From contig JAKZHN010000003.1 in NCBI GenBank assembly GCA_037179335.1, positions 1,984,001 to 2,048,000 on the forward strand: a stretch of DNA of 64,000 nucleotides, written 5' to 3'. This DNA is from Cyclaneusma minus. Taxonomy: Eukaryota > Ascomycota > Leotiomycetes > Marthamycetales > Marthamycetaceae. Made by a program: the position numbers and the translations under genes. The notes below the pieces were generated by a model, which was given only the letters and a program-made list of their open reading frames with translations, did not search any database and had not been told where the DNA came from. Positions 43,901-54,440 of the stretch are shown here, piece by piece (within the stretch, counting starts at the first letter, position 1; the number at the start of each line of letters is the position of its first letter).

Positions 43901-45781
43901 GAACATTGGCCGCGTAGTCGTGACGACCACTTTGGCCCCTGATTGGAGAAGTAACGGTAGCAAAGCGAAGCCGATCGATCCCGGACCCGCACCTGTAACA
44001 AGGACATACTTTCCAATGCACCCTTTTGACGTCGCTGATCGTGCGAGGTTCATGTATGCTGTCAGTGCGTCATGTGATACCCATGATGATCCTTGCCTCT
44101 TGAGCACAGAAACCGGACTTGGTTTACGAATGTGAAGAAAACTTGTTGGTGCGAAGTAGGTCTGGGGGGTTGTCAAATCCGGCTTGTTTTGCTGCCTGAA
44201 GTATCGAACACGACTCTGCACGGTCGCAGCCGTCACAACCCAACAGCTTGGAAGACGCTGGTAACAACTCATCGGCCTTGATGTTCTCGAGTATCGTTTT
44301 GGTGGCTTCGGCTGGGCGATCTGTGCGGGCAGAAAGACTTTTTCGAAGGTAGTCATAAGACCTCTGCAACCTGGGGGACCATCTATTCCTCAGGACTTCT
44401 TTCATGGAAATGAGCTCTTTCGGAGTTGGTATATCTGTGTCTCGCTTCACTAGATATTTGTAGACTAGGACAAGTAAATCCACGTGGGCCCAGTTCCAAG
44501 TCGAATCGTAGAATCGTGCTTGCTCGGCGTTGAATATCGGCTTAATGCCATTGCAAAAGTCATCACCAAGTTCTGTCTCGAGCATGTCGACCTTTGTCTC
44601 AACGTCCGATTGCATGTCTTGTGTGGTCGAGGAAGAAGGGATCGGAATATCGCTGTCGGTAAGAAGGGAGGCGATTCTACTTTTCAGCACAGTATGCTCG
44701 CTTCGGATTCGATCCAATACCTCGGAGTCAAACATCACTTGCTTGGCCTTTCCACCAGTAGCGTTGCCGATGGGCCGTTTCAACCCTACGCTGTCCATGT
44801 ACATTTGAGCTACGCCATCAAAATATGTCTCTGCATCTTCGGTGTTGTTGATTCTGGCCACTGGTTGTTGACTGAGTGCTTTAAGTAGAACTGCATCCTG
44901 CCTTCCGGGACCTAGACCCCACTTTTTGCTCAGATGGGATCTGAGCACCGTTAGACTGAAAGAGCCGGGCATTTTGGATGACATCATTTTCCCGGTTCGA
45001 GCGCGTAAGCACTTTCGCATCTTTCCGTCATAGCCTTTCTGGATTGTCGAAGCAAGTTCTTGAATCGGAGCATTCTCGGCATCATCGGGCAATGATCCGA
45101 ACTCTTCCAGCATGTCTCCCATGATCTCGTTCTGCACTGTTGATCTCCCATTTGACAACGACTTGACGGTGGTTTCGTCCTTGATTTCAGATTCAGGCTT
45201 CTTCAATGTCTGCGCAAGCAGGGCCTTGACAGAGTCCAGCGCCGTAATAGGAATATCGGGTACCGATTCTGATACGAGAACGTCGAGTGTGACTTGCGGC
45301 ACATCGCTAGTGGCTTCTGGGGTCGCCATCGGCTCTTGAGGGACCTGGGGAGGAATTGGCTCCATATGGGATGTCGGGCCAGTCTCATACTGAATTTCAT
45401 CGCGGTTGGCGTTGATTGAAAGCAGAGTTCGCTTCAATCCATTGGCAGCATCGGACTGATCATGGTATTGTTCCAGGGTTTTCTTCGCCATGTTGAGGAG
45501 AGTGGTAGATGGACCATACTCGATTACTCGCTCTGCCTTGATATCATCGAAGAGCACACTTTGAGTCTCGCTCCTATACCCGATGGTCAAATCTTGGTCC
45601 TGGGAGCAGAGGATCAGAGTTTCATCCTGGGAAAACTCACCAGCGGACTGGCATCGCAAATTGATATCTGTTTGATATTCTGTCAAAACCAGGGATTTTG
45701 CAACAATGTAATAGCAACTTATGCGAGTAGCTCTGTGACCAAAACCCGAGCTAGTTCTTCGTCATTCTTTCGGGCCCCCAT
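40958..45781 (-). pseudogene. hexA-like: Fatty acid synthase alpha subunit, HexA/StcJ type, with lesions
   Basis: Alpha subunit of fungal type I FAS, of the kind that makes a short acyl starter for polyketides. Model: exon 1 45781-45723 (ELARVLVTELLA), exon 2 45667-45641 (YQFAMPVRW), exon 3 45573-40958, about 1566 residues. Domains: partial malonyl/palmitoyl transferase piece (1-90), ACP with attachment Ser about 173 (NGRSTVQNEI), ketoreductase about 550-785 (VLVTGAGPGSIGFALL), ketosynthase with Cys about 1170 (PVGACATAL) and His in SLHGTSAE and LTGHPKGPAAAW. It ends soon after HPRYLFATL, without the usual phosphopantetheinyl transferase, as in HexA. Intron 1 begins AT instead of GT, and without splicing translation stops after 20 codons. 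The frame changes by one base at six C (44164-44169 on the plus strand). The first lesion at least favours a pseudogene; sequencing error could explain the second. Confidence 0.85.
45574..45722 (-). other. FAS alpha introns 1 and 2, intron 1 with an AT donor
   Basis: Intron 1 (45722-45668, 55 bp) begins ATAAGT and ends AACAG. Exactly this interval is needed to link LVTELLA to YQFAMPVRW, the conserved alpha-subunit N-terminus. A single change, C to T on the plus strand at 45722 (a CpG site), would turn GTAAGT into ATAAGT. Intron 2 (45640-45574, 67 bp) is normal: GTGAGT, branch TTTGAC, TATAG. Confidence 0.75.
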
Positions 45782-46297
45782 TTTGGACTTGTGGTTCGTG
45801 AATCGTCAATGCTGAAAAAAGCAGTTGTAGGTAAACATCTAACAATAAAGGACAGCCGGCAAGCCTATCATATATCAATGAAACCACGGTGTCTGGCGAG
45901 TGATATGTGAAGCGTGAGTCGTTCCCGTTCAATCGGTGTGAGTTGTCCCCTTGGCCCCGTTACGAATCCTGCAATCCTGCAATCCTGAATTCCCGAACTC
46001 GCGAACTCTTGATCTCCTGAAGTCCTGAAGTCCTGGCATCCTGAAATCCTGAAATCCTGACATCCTGAGATTTGGAAATCCTGAAATCCACTATTCCCTT
46101 GCTTCGCGCTTGCATGATCCATTAATCCGCGAATTCCTTGAATCCGCTGATCCTTCATTCAAAAATTCCATCAACAGAATTTGGCTTTTGACTGAATCAG
46201 GTATATAAGCTGTGGATTCGACGATTCTTCAAACCCTCGCCATCAACATTCATCAATTCAAGATTACCGTACTCAACATCCACGCAATACCGCAGTC
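45782..46297. promoter_or_regulatory. Divergent promoter of FAS alpha and oxygenase
   Basis: About 515 bp between divergent starts, so probably a shared control region. It contains a degenerate 8-10 bp repeat array (ATCCTGAA-like, 45966-46090) and a TATA box (TATATAA, 46202-46208) for the oxygenase. I found no clear TCGN5CGR (AflR-type) site. Confidence 0.5.
45966..46090. repeat. Degenerate ATCCTGAA-type minisatellite
   Basis: About a dozen units such as AATCCTGC, AGTCCTGA and AATCCTGA in direct order. A looser ATTCC/ATCC pattern recurs between the oxygenase and FAS beta (47805-47900), so both intergenic regions of the cluster share the theme. Confidence 0.7.
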
Positions 46298-47200
46298 ATG
46301 GCTGTCGCTACCCTCTCACCTCATGCCACTTGGGGTGTCCTGAACATGTTCGGTGGAACTAAGGATGGGAAGGAAGGATGGATAGATTTCGAAAAGAACA
46401 CGAACAACATCAACCACCCACTCGAGGTGGACATTGTGGCAGAAGACATGCGCTTCATGGATCCGAAACCTACATTTGCCAAGAATGGGTACGAGTTTCG
46501 CACTGCTCCAGCGACGGTCACCGCCGAACAGCTTCTAGCCGGCAAATCCACGCCAGAATCCAAGAAGCTCATCGATGAGCTCTACATGACCGACGTGGTA
46601 AAGATCATCAAAGAGGCAACAGGAGGCGCCGATGTCGTTGCAAACGGATTTCGCCTTCGCACCCAAGTTGGGGAGGGAACAGACATTTTGGAGTCCAAGG
46701 TGGCCTTTGGATCGGTCAACGTGGCCCATGTCGACAGAGACCCGGACAATGCGCACTACCGACTCGCGACCAGCATCGGCGAAGAGAGAGCAGCAGAGCT
46801 GCTTGAGAAATACAAGGGCAAGAAATGGGCGTCAGTGAACGTGTGGCGCCCTATCGGCACATCGGTACAGAAGTGGCCTCTGTGCTTCGTCAACCGGGAC
46901 AACGTGCCGGATTTCGATTACCACACCCACATGACCAAGGTCATGGCTCTCAATGATCCTGCTGTGCTGGACAGAGGCACCAAAGGCTGGGAAACCGTTT
47001 TGCTCAACAAGCCCGGCTATAAGTTCCACTACGCCAGCAACCTCAGCCCCGACGAATGCTATGTTTTCGCCTCCTTTCACTCGGACCCCAAGATGGTGGT
47101 TCCGCACGGAGCTTTCTGGGACAACGGCACCAGCGACAACGCTCCAACCAGAAGCTCAATCGAAGCTCGATGCTGGGTGTTCTGGGATGAGGACCAGTAA
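46298..47200 (+). CDS. asaB/CmcJ-like hydroxylase/desaturase
   Basis: A 300-residue intronless protein of the asaB-like hydroxylase/desaturase family (related to the CmcJ cephem methoxylase component and GA4 desaturase). These are believed to be non-haem iron oxygenases in fungal secondary-metabolite clusters. Signatures: MRFMDPKPTFAKNGYEF near the N-terminus, a putative iron motif H-x-D (VAHVDRDPDNA), the family hallmark WASVNVWRPI with WPLCFVNRD, and the C-terminal block VVPHGAFWDN with the arginine-containing RSSIEARCWVFWDE. The frame is intact, unlike both FAS genes beside it. It is transcribed divergently from FAS alpha and in the same direction as FAS beta, so it probably served the same pathway. 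The substrate is unknown. Confidence 0.8.
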   Translation: MAVATLSPHATWGVLNMFGGTKDGKEGWIDFEKNTNNINHPLEVDIVAEDMRFMDPKPTFAKNGYEFRTAPATVTAEQLLAGKSTPESKKLIDELYMTDVVKIIKEATGGADVVANGFRLRTQVGEGTDILESKVAFGSVNVAHVDRDPDNAHYRLATSIGEERAAELLEKYKGKKWASVNVWRPIGTSVQKWPLCFVNRDNVPDFDYHTHMTKVMALNDPAVLDRGTKGWETVLLNKPGYKFHYASNLSPDECYVFASFHSDPKMVVPHGAFWDNGTSDNAPTRSSIEARCWVFWDEDQ

Positions 47201-48109
47201 GCGCCATTGGTGGGATTGATACGCCGTTACCGCCGTGTCGCGCAGTCGGACGAAAGTTGGGTTTTGACCGGGTGCTTTGGTCGAGAGGCTTCGGTCGAGA
47301 GGCTTCGGTCGAGAGGCTTCGGTACATGTAGAAGCTGTGGTCGAGAGGCTGTGTTCGAGGTCAACGGTCCGTCACTCTTTTGTGGGAAACTATGAGATGG
47401 CTCCTATGGTCCATATAGGCAGATAATTAGCTATTCGTTGGTTTCAGTGTCTTCCGAGAGGCTATTACCCAGGCACTTGATTATCGTGATGTGGTGCGAC
47501 TTGTAAAGTTCGTGAAGAGAAAGCTCGAGCGAGCACGGGCCTGGGACTGGCTGGAGCCGTATCACTATCAGACTTTGCATTTTGGCCTCAGGCATGAAGT
47601 ATTATGTAATCATGAACGATTGACTTCAAAACACAAGAATTTCCCACGCTATCTGCTCCGAAACAAACATCTCCCATCTCCATCAGTGGAATCACGCCAC
47701 ACTCACTCAAGATAAATCGATTCGAAGCAAGACAAAATTAAATGTGCCAAGTGGTATCTGTCGTTTCTCCACATTTCTGTCCTCAGTTCCCCGTCCATAT
47801 TTTGCGATTCCATCAATCCTCGATTCCTCCTGTTCCCGCGGTCCGGTAACTCCTGTATTCCCACCATCCAATAATCCAATCGTCCTGCACTCCAAGCATC
47901 GATTTACTTTGAAGTACCTGTAGTCAAGGCGCTCTCAAAATGCCTCGAATTTTGCTCTGTATTTCTCTCTGGCTTCCAAATTTCTTCCTGGCGTCCAAGA
48001 AGACTTGTCCACTTACCTTGTCTCTGTGTCCCGGCAAGGTCGAGACCCCCTTACCCCATCACTTTCTATCCTTGAGTTCTGTTTTGTCTCCTCTTTGCCA
48101 AGACCGATT
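47201..48109. other. Intergenic region between oxygenase and FAS beta
   Basis: Starts with a 14 bp minisatellite (47279-47325) after the oxygenase stop and contains the FAS beta promoter, with ATTCC-rich sequence at 47805-47900. No gene is supported; the 74-residue ORF at 47491 is unrecognised. Confidence 0.45.
47279..47352. repeat. 14 bp GGTCGAGAGGCTTC minisatellite
   Basis: Three perfect units from 47279, 47293 and 47307, plus a degenerate fourth at 47339. It lies about 80 bp after the oxygenase stop codon. Confidence 0.9.
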
Positions 48110-51100
48110 ATGGATCGAGAAACTACCACCGAGCCCGTGAAGTGGGCAGAGTCGATTCAGTCTTGGTCGATGGCTCAATCAGAGATAGAGTCTCAGGCAG
48201 CCAACCTCACGCCTACATCAGAGGCAGGACGCCAACCAGTCACTATTGCATACTTTGATCTGGAATACACCATAGTCCTACCCGCCTTTCTCAGTGCTAC
48301 CATGAAAAAGCTCCGAGACGCATTCCTCCACGGGCTCGAGAAACCCCCCGACGAAGATCATCCATCATCTGTTATCGAGCTTGCCGCACGTTTCCTGGGC
48401 TTTATTGCTCAGGGGATCGAGAGGGGCAGGGATTCAGACACGCTCTTTCACAAGGAAATCCTGATACTTGCCATCGAGAACCTCGAAGACGAAATCGTGA
48501 CTGGAAACGAGTTGCACGCTGTTGTTGCAAACCTCCCGGAAGATGAGAAGAAATCAACTATTGTACAGTCGTACTACGCCGCCACTGGAGTTATACAAAG
48601 ACGGCGGAACGTCCAGGAGTCGGCTTTGCTAAAGGCAGCTTTGAAGGGCGAGGCTCGCTTATATGCCGTATTCGGCGGTCAAGGCATACAAACATACTTT
48701 GACGAGCTACGGACCGCTCATACTACATATTCATCGCTAATACGTCCTGTACTCACCAGGGGGATACAACACCTTCAACAACTTGTTGGTAGTCCCGAGA
48801 TATCCGACAACTTCCCTTATGGCCTTGAAATTATGGGCTGGCTGGACAATCCCAACTCGAAGCCCAGTCTCGACTATCTCGTTTCCGCGCCTGTCAGCTT
48901 TCCCCTTGTTGGCTTGGTACAGATCGTGAATTATGTGATCACGTGCCGGGTGCTCGGCAGGCATCCTGGGGATGTCAGGGACTGTATTTCAGGATCAACT
49001 GGTCACTCGCAGGGTATTGTCACTGCAGCTGCGATCGCTGCTTCTGGAGACTGGGAGAGCTTTGAAACCCAGGCCCTCAAGGCTTTGACCATCTTATTCT
49101 GGACCGGTGTTCGCAGCCAAGAAGCGTATCCGCTCTCTTCTGTATCCCCGAGTGTATTGGAGGGCTCGATGCAACATGGCGACGGAAGGCCGGGGCCAGT
49201 ACTCTCCATCCGTGGCTTGTCGCGCGCGGCACTCACACTACATATCAAAATGATAAATCAGCATCTGCCTGAGAATCGCCATATCGGTATCTCGTTAGCC
49301 AACAGCGCCACGAATCTGGTTGTTACTGGCCCGCCATCGGTTCTATGCGGTTTAAGTCAGCAACTTCGCAAGGTCAAGACCAACTCGGGGGTTAACCTCG
49401 TCACGCAGTTGCTGCCAATCTCTGCTCCCTTCTACAGTCCCTTTCTGGCCAAGGCAATTGAGAGGATACGTGAAGATCTTCAAAATTGCAAGATGTCGGC
49501 CACAGAGCTGAAAATTCCCGTTTACAGTACGTTCACTGGCGAGGATATCAGGAACGAGGTGAACGATGAGGATGATATCGTACCATCTTTGGTCAAAATG
49601 ATCTGCCAACAACCAGTGCTTTGGGAGAAAGCCGTCTCGATGCCTGCAGCAACCCATATCCTCGATTTCGGACCTGGTGGCGTTTCCGGCATTGGGGGTC
49701 TTACCAGCCGGCTCAAGGATGGCACAGGGACCCGAGTCATCCTCGCTGGTACTTTGAATGGGACGAATAAGCAAGTCGGATACAAAGATGAGATCTTCTC
49801 GCGGAATCTAGAAGATGCGAGGTATGATATGAACTGGTCCGAGCAATTTGGCCCAAGACTGGTGCGTACGTCGGACGGAGAGAAAACTATCGCAACAGCA
49901 TGGAGCACACGACTTGGCCTCCCTCCCATCATGGTTGCTGGAATGACGCCATCGACAGTGCCCTGGGATTTCGTTGCGTCAGCAATGAGCGCCGGATATG
50001 AAATAGAATTGGCATGCGGCGGCTATTATGATGAGCAAAGTCTGACAGAAGCCATCATGAAACTCATGAGCGATATCCCTGCTGGCCGCGGAATCGTCCT
50101 GAACATCATATACGCGAGCCCTAGGACGATAGCTTGGCAAATTCCGCTTATTCGCAGATTATGCGGTCAAGGTATACCTATCAAAGGTCTTACTATCGGC
50201 GCCGGTGTACCCTCTTTGGAGATATCCAACCAATATATTCGGACCCTCGGTATCCGACAAATCGGCTTCAAGCCAGCATCAGAAGACTCCATTCGTCAAG
50301 TTATCAAAATCGCGGAAGAGAACCCCGACTTTCCGATAATTCTGCAATGGACTGGTGGGCGAGGCGGTGGCCATCATTCAAATAAGGACTTCCATGAGCC
50401 AATACTATCAACCTACGGCAGTATACGCAACTGCAAAAACATCATTCTTGTGGCAGGCTCGGGTTTCGGCGATGCCGACGATTCCTATCCATACCTCAGC
50501 GGAGCATGGTCTAAGAATTATGCCCGACCCCCAATGCCATTTGATGGAGTGCTCATTGGAAGTCGCTGTATGGTGGCAAAAGAGGCACATACCTCGGAGA
50601 GCGTGAAACAGGCCATCGTTGACACTAAAGGCTTAGACGATCACGAATGGGAGAAAACATTCAAGCAGCCAGGTGGTGGGGGCGGTGTGATTACTGTACG
50701 GTCTGAGATGGGCGAGCCCATCCATAAGCTTGCCACCCGTGGAGTTCTGCTATGGGCGGAGATGGACAAGACAATCTTCTCCCTCCCGAAAGAAAAACGT
50801 CTCTTGGAACTGCAAAAGAAAAGTGTCCACGACTATATCATCAGGCGCTTGTACCATGACTTTCAAAAGCCATGGTTCGGGCGTACCGCGTCAGGCCAGC
50901 TTGTTGATCTCCAGGAAATGACTTACGGAGAGGTCGTATTGCGGATGGTCGACCTTATGTTTGTTAAGCATCAGCGGAGATGGATTCATAAATCTTTCCG
51001 CAAGTTGACTGGGGATTTCATCTGCCATATCGAACAGCGCTTTTCCCATTTTCAAGACGATCGCAAAGGCTCGGTGGTACAGAAGTATGGTGAACTAGAG

Positions 51101-52121
51101 GATCCATTTCACGTCGTCGGTCATCTACTTTCGGCATGTCCGCAGGCTAAGAGGCAGTTGATGAATGCTCAAGACTGCCTACGCTTCCTTCGGCTATGTA
51201 AACGCCCTGGCCAAAAACCTGTGCCGTTTGTCCCCTGCCTAGATGAGGACTTCGAGGTATGGTTCGAAAAGGACTCACTCTGGCAGTCCGAAGACATTGA
51301 GGCCGTTGTTGAGCAGGATGTGGGCAGAGTCTGCATCCCCCCACGGCCCTGTGGCTGCGAAATATTCGACTAAAACGGACGAATCTATCAAGGATATTCT
51401 CGATGGGATCTTCAACGGCTACAAGGAAAGAGTGATCTCCGACTTTCATCACGGCAATGAGAGTAAGATTCCACAACTTGGATTCATTCAAGAACAGCAG
51501 ACCGCCACTACGCATCACGACAATGAAAATCATCTCGAAGGTGTCGCAATCTCCACATCTGACAACCTCACAACATATTCTATGAGGGCAAGCATGACGG
51601 ATATTCCAGGTCGGGGCGAATGGGTTCAGCGTCTGGCTGGTCAACCAGGGACGTGGCGTCACGCCTTTCTCACAGCCGCCGATTTTGTTCAGGGTCAACG
51701 ATACATTCCAGATCCTGCTCAACGTATTCTATCTCCAACGAATGGGATGTCGGTGCGAATAAGCTATCCACACGAGCCTGAGAAAACTGCCATCTTCCTG
51801 GCCGAAGAATTTCATGGCAAGATCCTCGAGACCGCTGAAATCGGCCCAATTTCGAGCAACATCATTACTATGAAATTGTATTATCACCATTGCGCTCTAG
51901 GCAAGCCGGCTGTCCTCTCGTTATTTTGCAGCTACCGTCCCAATGCTATTTATGCGCCGATCCACAAGCTCATGGCTTTTTGGAATATACGAATCCGGGA
52001 GTTCTATTACGCGACCTGGCTTGAAAAGGAATTTGCCGCGCCTTTTGGTATTTTAATAGCATTGCGCTTTTATAAAAGCCCTTTTATTATTATTAGCAAT
52101 GCTATTTGGAAATTTATATAA
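48110..52121 (+). pseudogene. hexB-like: Fatty acid synthase beta subunit, HexB/StcK type, frameshifted and truncated
   Basis: Beta subunit of the same FAS. The start at 48110 (MDRETTTEPVKWAESIQSW) is preferred over the in-frame ATG at 48005, whose extra residues look non-coding. Domains: acetyltransferase with GHSQG (Ser about 300), enoyl reductase (PPIMVAGMTPSTVPWDF, QWTGGRGGGHHS), then the linker and start of the dehydratase. At residue about 1077 the frame changes by one base at six C (51337-51342): DVGRVCIP is in one frame and HGPVAAKYSTK in the next. Similarity continues to about 52035 (REFYYATW) and then meets AT-rich DNA; the frame stops at 52121. The rest of the dehydratase and the malonyl/palmitoyl transferase are missing (about 1337 residues against about 1900-2100 usual). 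The truncation alone should abolish function. Confidence 0.85.
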
Positions 52122-54179
52122 ATAATTGGCAATATTTTTAAAAATTATATAGATCGGCTTAGTAAAAATTTATTTACGCCTATGGATTTCGCTATAATTA
52201 TTAGCTAAAAGGCTTTTATTAAACCTTTGCTATATTGCATTAATAATAATTTATTAAAATTTATTTATTTTTCCAATAGTTTTTATATAAATCTTCGCGC
52301 CAAATTATTTAAAATTGGCAATATTTTTTTACAATGGCAAAAATTACGGCAATTATTGATTAAAAATTAAGGAAAATAATAAAAATTAATAGCGCTATAA
52401 TTTATAATAATATAATACTATTTATATATATTATTTTCCAGTATTATAATATTAATTTTAAATATTTTAAATATATATTTTAGGCACGCGCTACGCGCTA
52501 TGCGCCCCAAACCCTTTTCCATGCCAAATATATAATTTTAACGCTTTCTATTAATTTGCAAAATTTTTAAAGCCCTGCAAAATTAAAGACTTTTTTTTTA
52601 ATTTATAATATTTTTTTAATTTATTTTTTAATTTATTTTTTAATTTATTTTTAAATTGCTATAATAATTTATAAGATTTTTTTATTGGCTAATTTTTTTA
52701 AAACATAATTATAATTTTTTATTTTATGAAGAAATAGCAATTTAAAATTGCGCAAATTTTAAATTTAAATTTAAATTTATATATTTTTAAACTGTTAAAT
52801 TTTTAAATTGAAATTTTTATATTATATTTTTTATATTTATTGCAATTGCTGCAAATGCAATAGCCAAGCAATTTAAAATTGTAGAATTTTTATATTTTAA
52901 AATTGTTTTTAAATATTTTGCTAATAAAAAACAAAATAATTTTAATTTTAATATTGCTATTTTTTTAAAACGAATTTTTGTCAATTTTATAATTGAAAAT
53001 TATATTTATTTAATTTTCTTTATATAATGTTAATAAAGCTATAAGCAATTTATTTAGCCAATTAAATAGCAATAAACGAAGCGCTAAAATATACACAATT
53101 AAAATTGCTAAATTTTAAAATTAATCTATTAATATTAAAATTATTATTTTTTATTTCCAAAGCAATTTTTTTTAAATATTAAAAAAAAAATTGGAAATTG
53201 GAATTGCGCCGCGCTTTGCAAATTAATAATACAATTTATAATATTAATTATAAATAAATTTAATTTTTTATTAAAATAATTAAAAGCAACATTATATACT
53301 AATATTATATAAATTTAAAAACAAATTATATTTAATTTTTTTTAAATAGCTTTAGAAAATATAAAAGCTTTATATAAGATTTTAAGAAAAATTTATATTA
53401 TTTTAAATAAATGAAAAAAAGCCAAAAAAGCTTTAAAAAGCTAAAATAAAACAAATGAAACTTTTGCCGCTTTTTATTTTAAATTTAAATTTAAAATGTA
53501 ATTGGCTAATTAAAATAATAAATTAAAAATGATTAAATTATGCAATAAAATTTTAATATTTTAATTAGCTATATTATTATTTTTTTAAAAAAAAGAAGTG
53601 GAATTTTCCAATATATTAGCAATTGCGTTAAAAAGAAAACTTATATTTAAAAGTTGCATATTATAAACATTAAAGCTTTTAAATTTACTAAATTAAAAAA
53701 ACACAATAGAAATAGCAAGAGCAATAATTAATCCAAAATAATTAATTTAATATTTGCTAATTAAATTTAAAAGTATTTTAATTAAAACAATTTTATAATT
53801 TTAAATATTATATTTACTATCATTTAAATACTTTTCAAAGCTTAGCAATAACAATATTATTATAAATATAATTTTTGCTTTTATTATAAAAAATCAAAAT
53901 ATTAAAAATATAGCTAATAATTTTATTCTTAACAATTCGTATAAAAATAAATAGCTTTAAACTAAATTCAAATAAAAAAGATTAAAAAGAAATTAATGAT
54001 TAAAATTAAAAAATTAAAAAGATAAAAAAATAAAACTAGTGTTTAATTATAATAGATAAAAAAATTAATAAAAGCAATATTTATAATAAAATTAACTAAA
54101 ATAGCACTTAATTTCTTTTCATTAATTTCTTTTTAATTTAAAATTAGTTTTTTTTAAAATTCAATTAAAATAAATATTT

Positions 54180-54440
54180 TAATTGGGAAATATATTATAT
54201 AGGGCTAAAGAAAGCGCTGTATAAATACTTTATAAAATATATATATAAAAAATATATAAAAAATAAATATTGCTTATTAAAAAGGGTAAGCAAAGCTTTT
54301 AATATATAATATTTAAATATTGCTATTTTTATTCAAAAAAAATAGCGGCTATTTTTTATAATTAACAAATATGTATAATATATTTTTATTTGCCAATTTA
54401 TTTTTAATTATTATAATAAGATAGCTGCTTTTATTTTAAA
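54180..54440 (+). repeat. 5' LTR-like repeat copy
   Basis: Shares with 60420-60665 the ordered blocks TTATATAGGGC, TTTATAAAATATATA, GCTTTTAATATATAATATTT, TGCTATTTTTATT, AGCGGCTA-TTTTTATA and TTTGCCAATTTATTTTTAA. Differences are mainly C/T and G/A. Confidence 0.7.

Noticed and set aside
45868..46158. 96-residue minus ORF with GxQDFxISG repeats
   Set aside because: It is the translation of the degenerate minisatellite in a promoter region, without independent support.
45782..48109. AflR-type binding sites (TCGN5CGR) in the cluster promoters
   Set aside because: Scanned by eye; near-matches such as TCGATTCGA have the wrong spacing.
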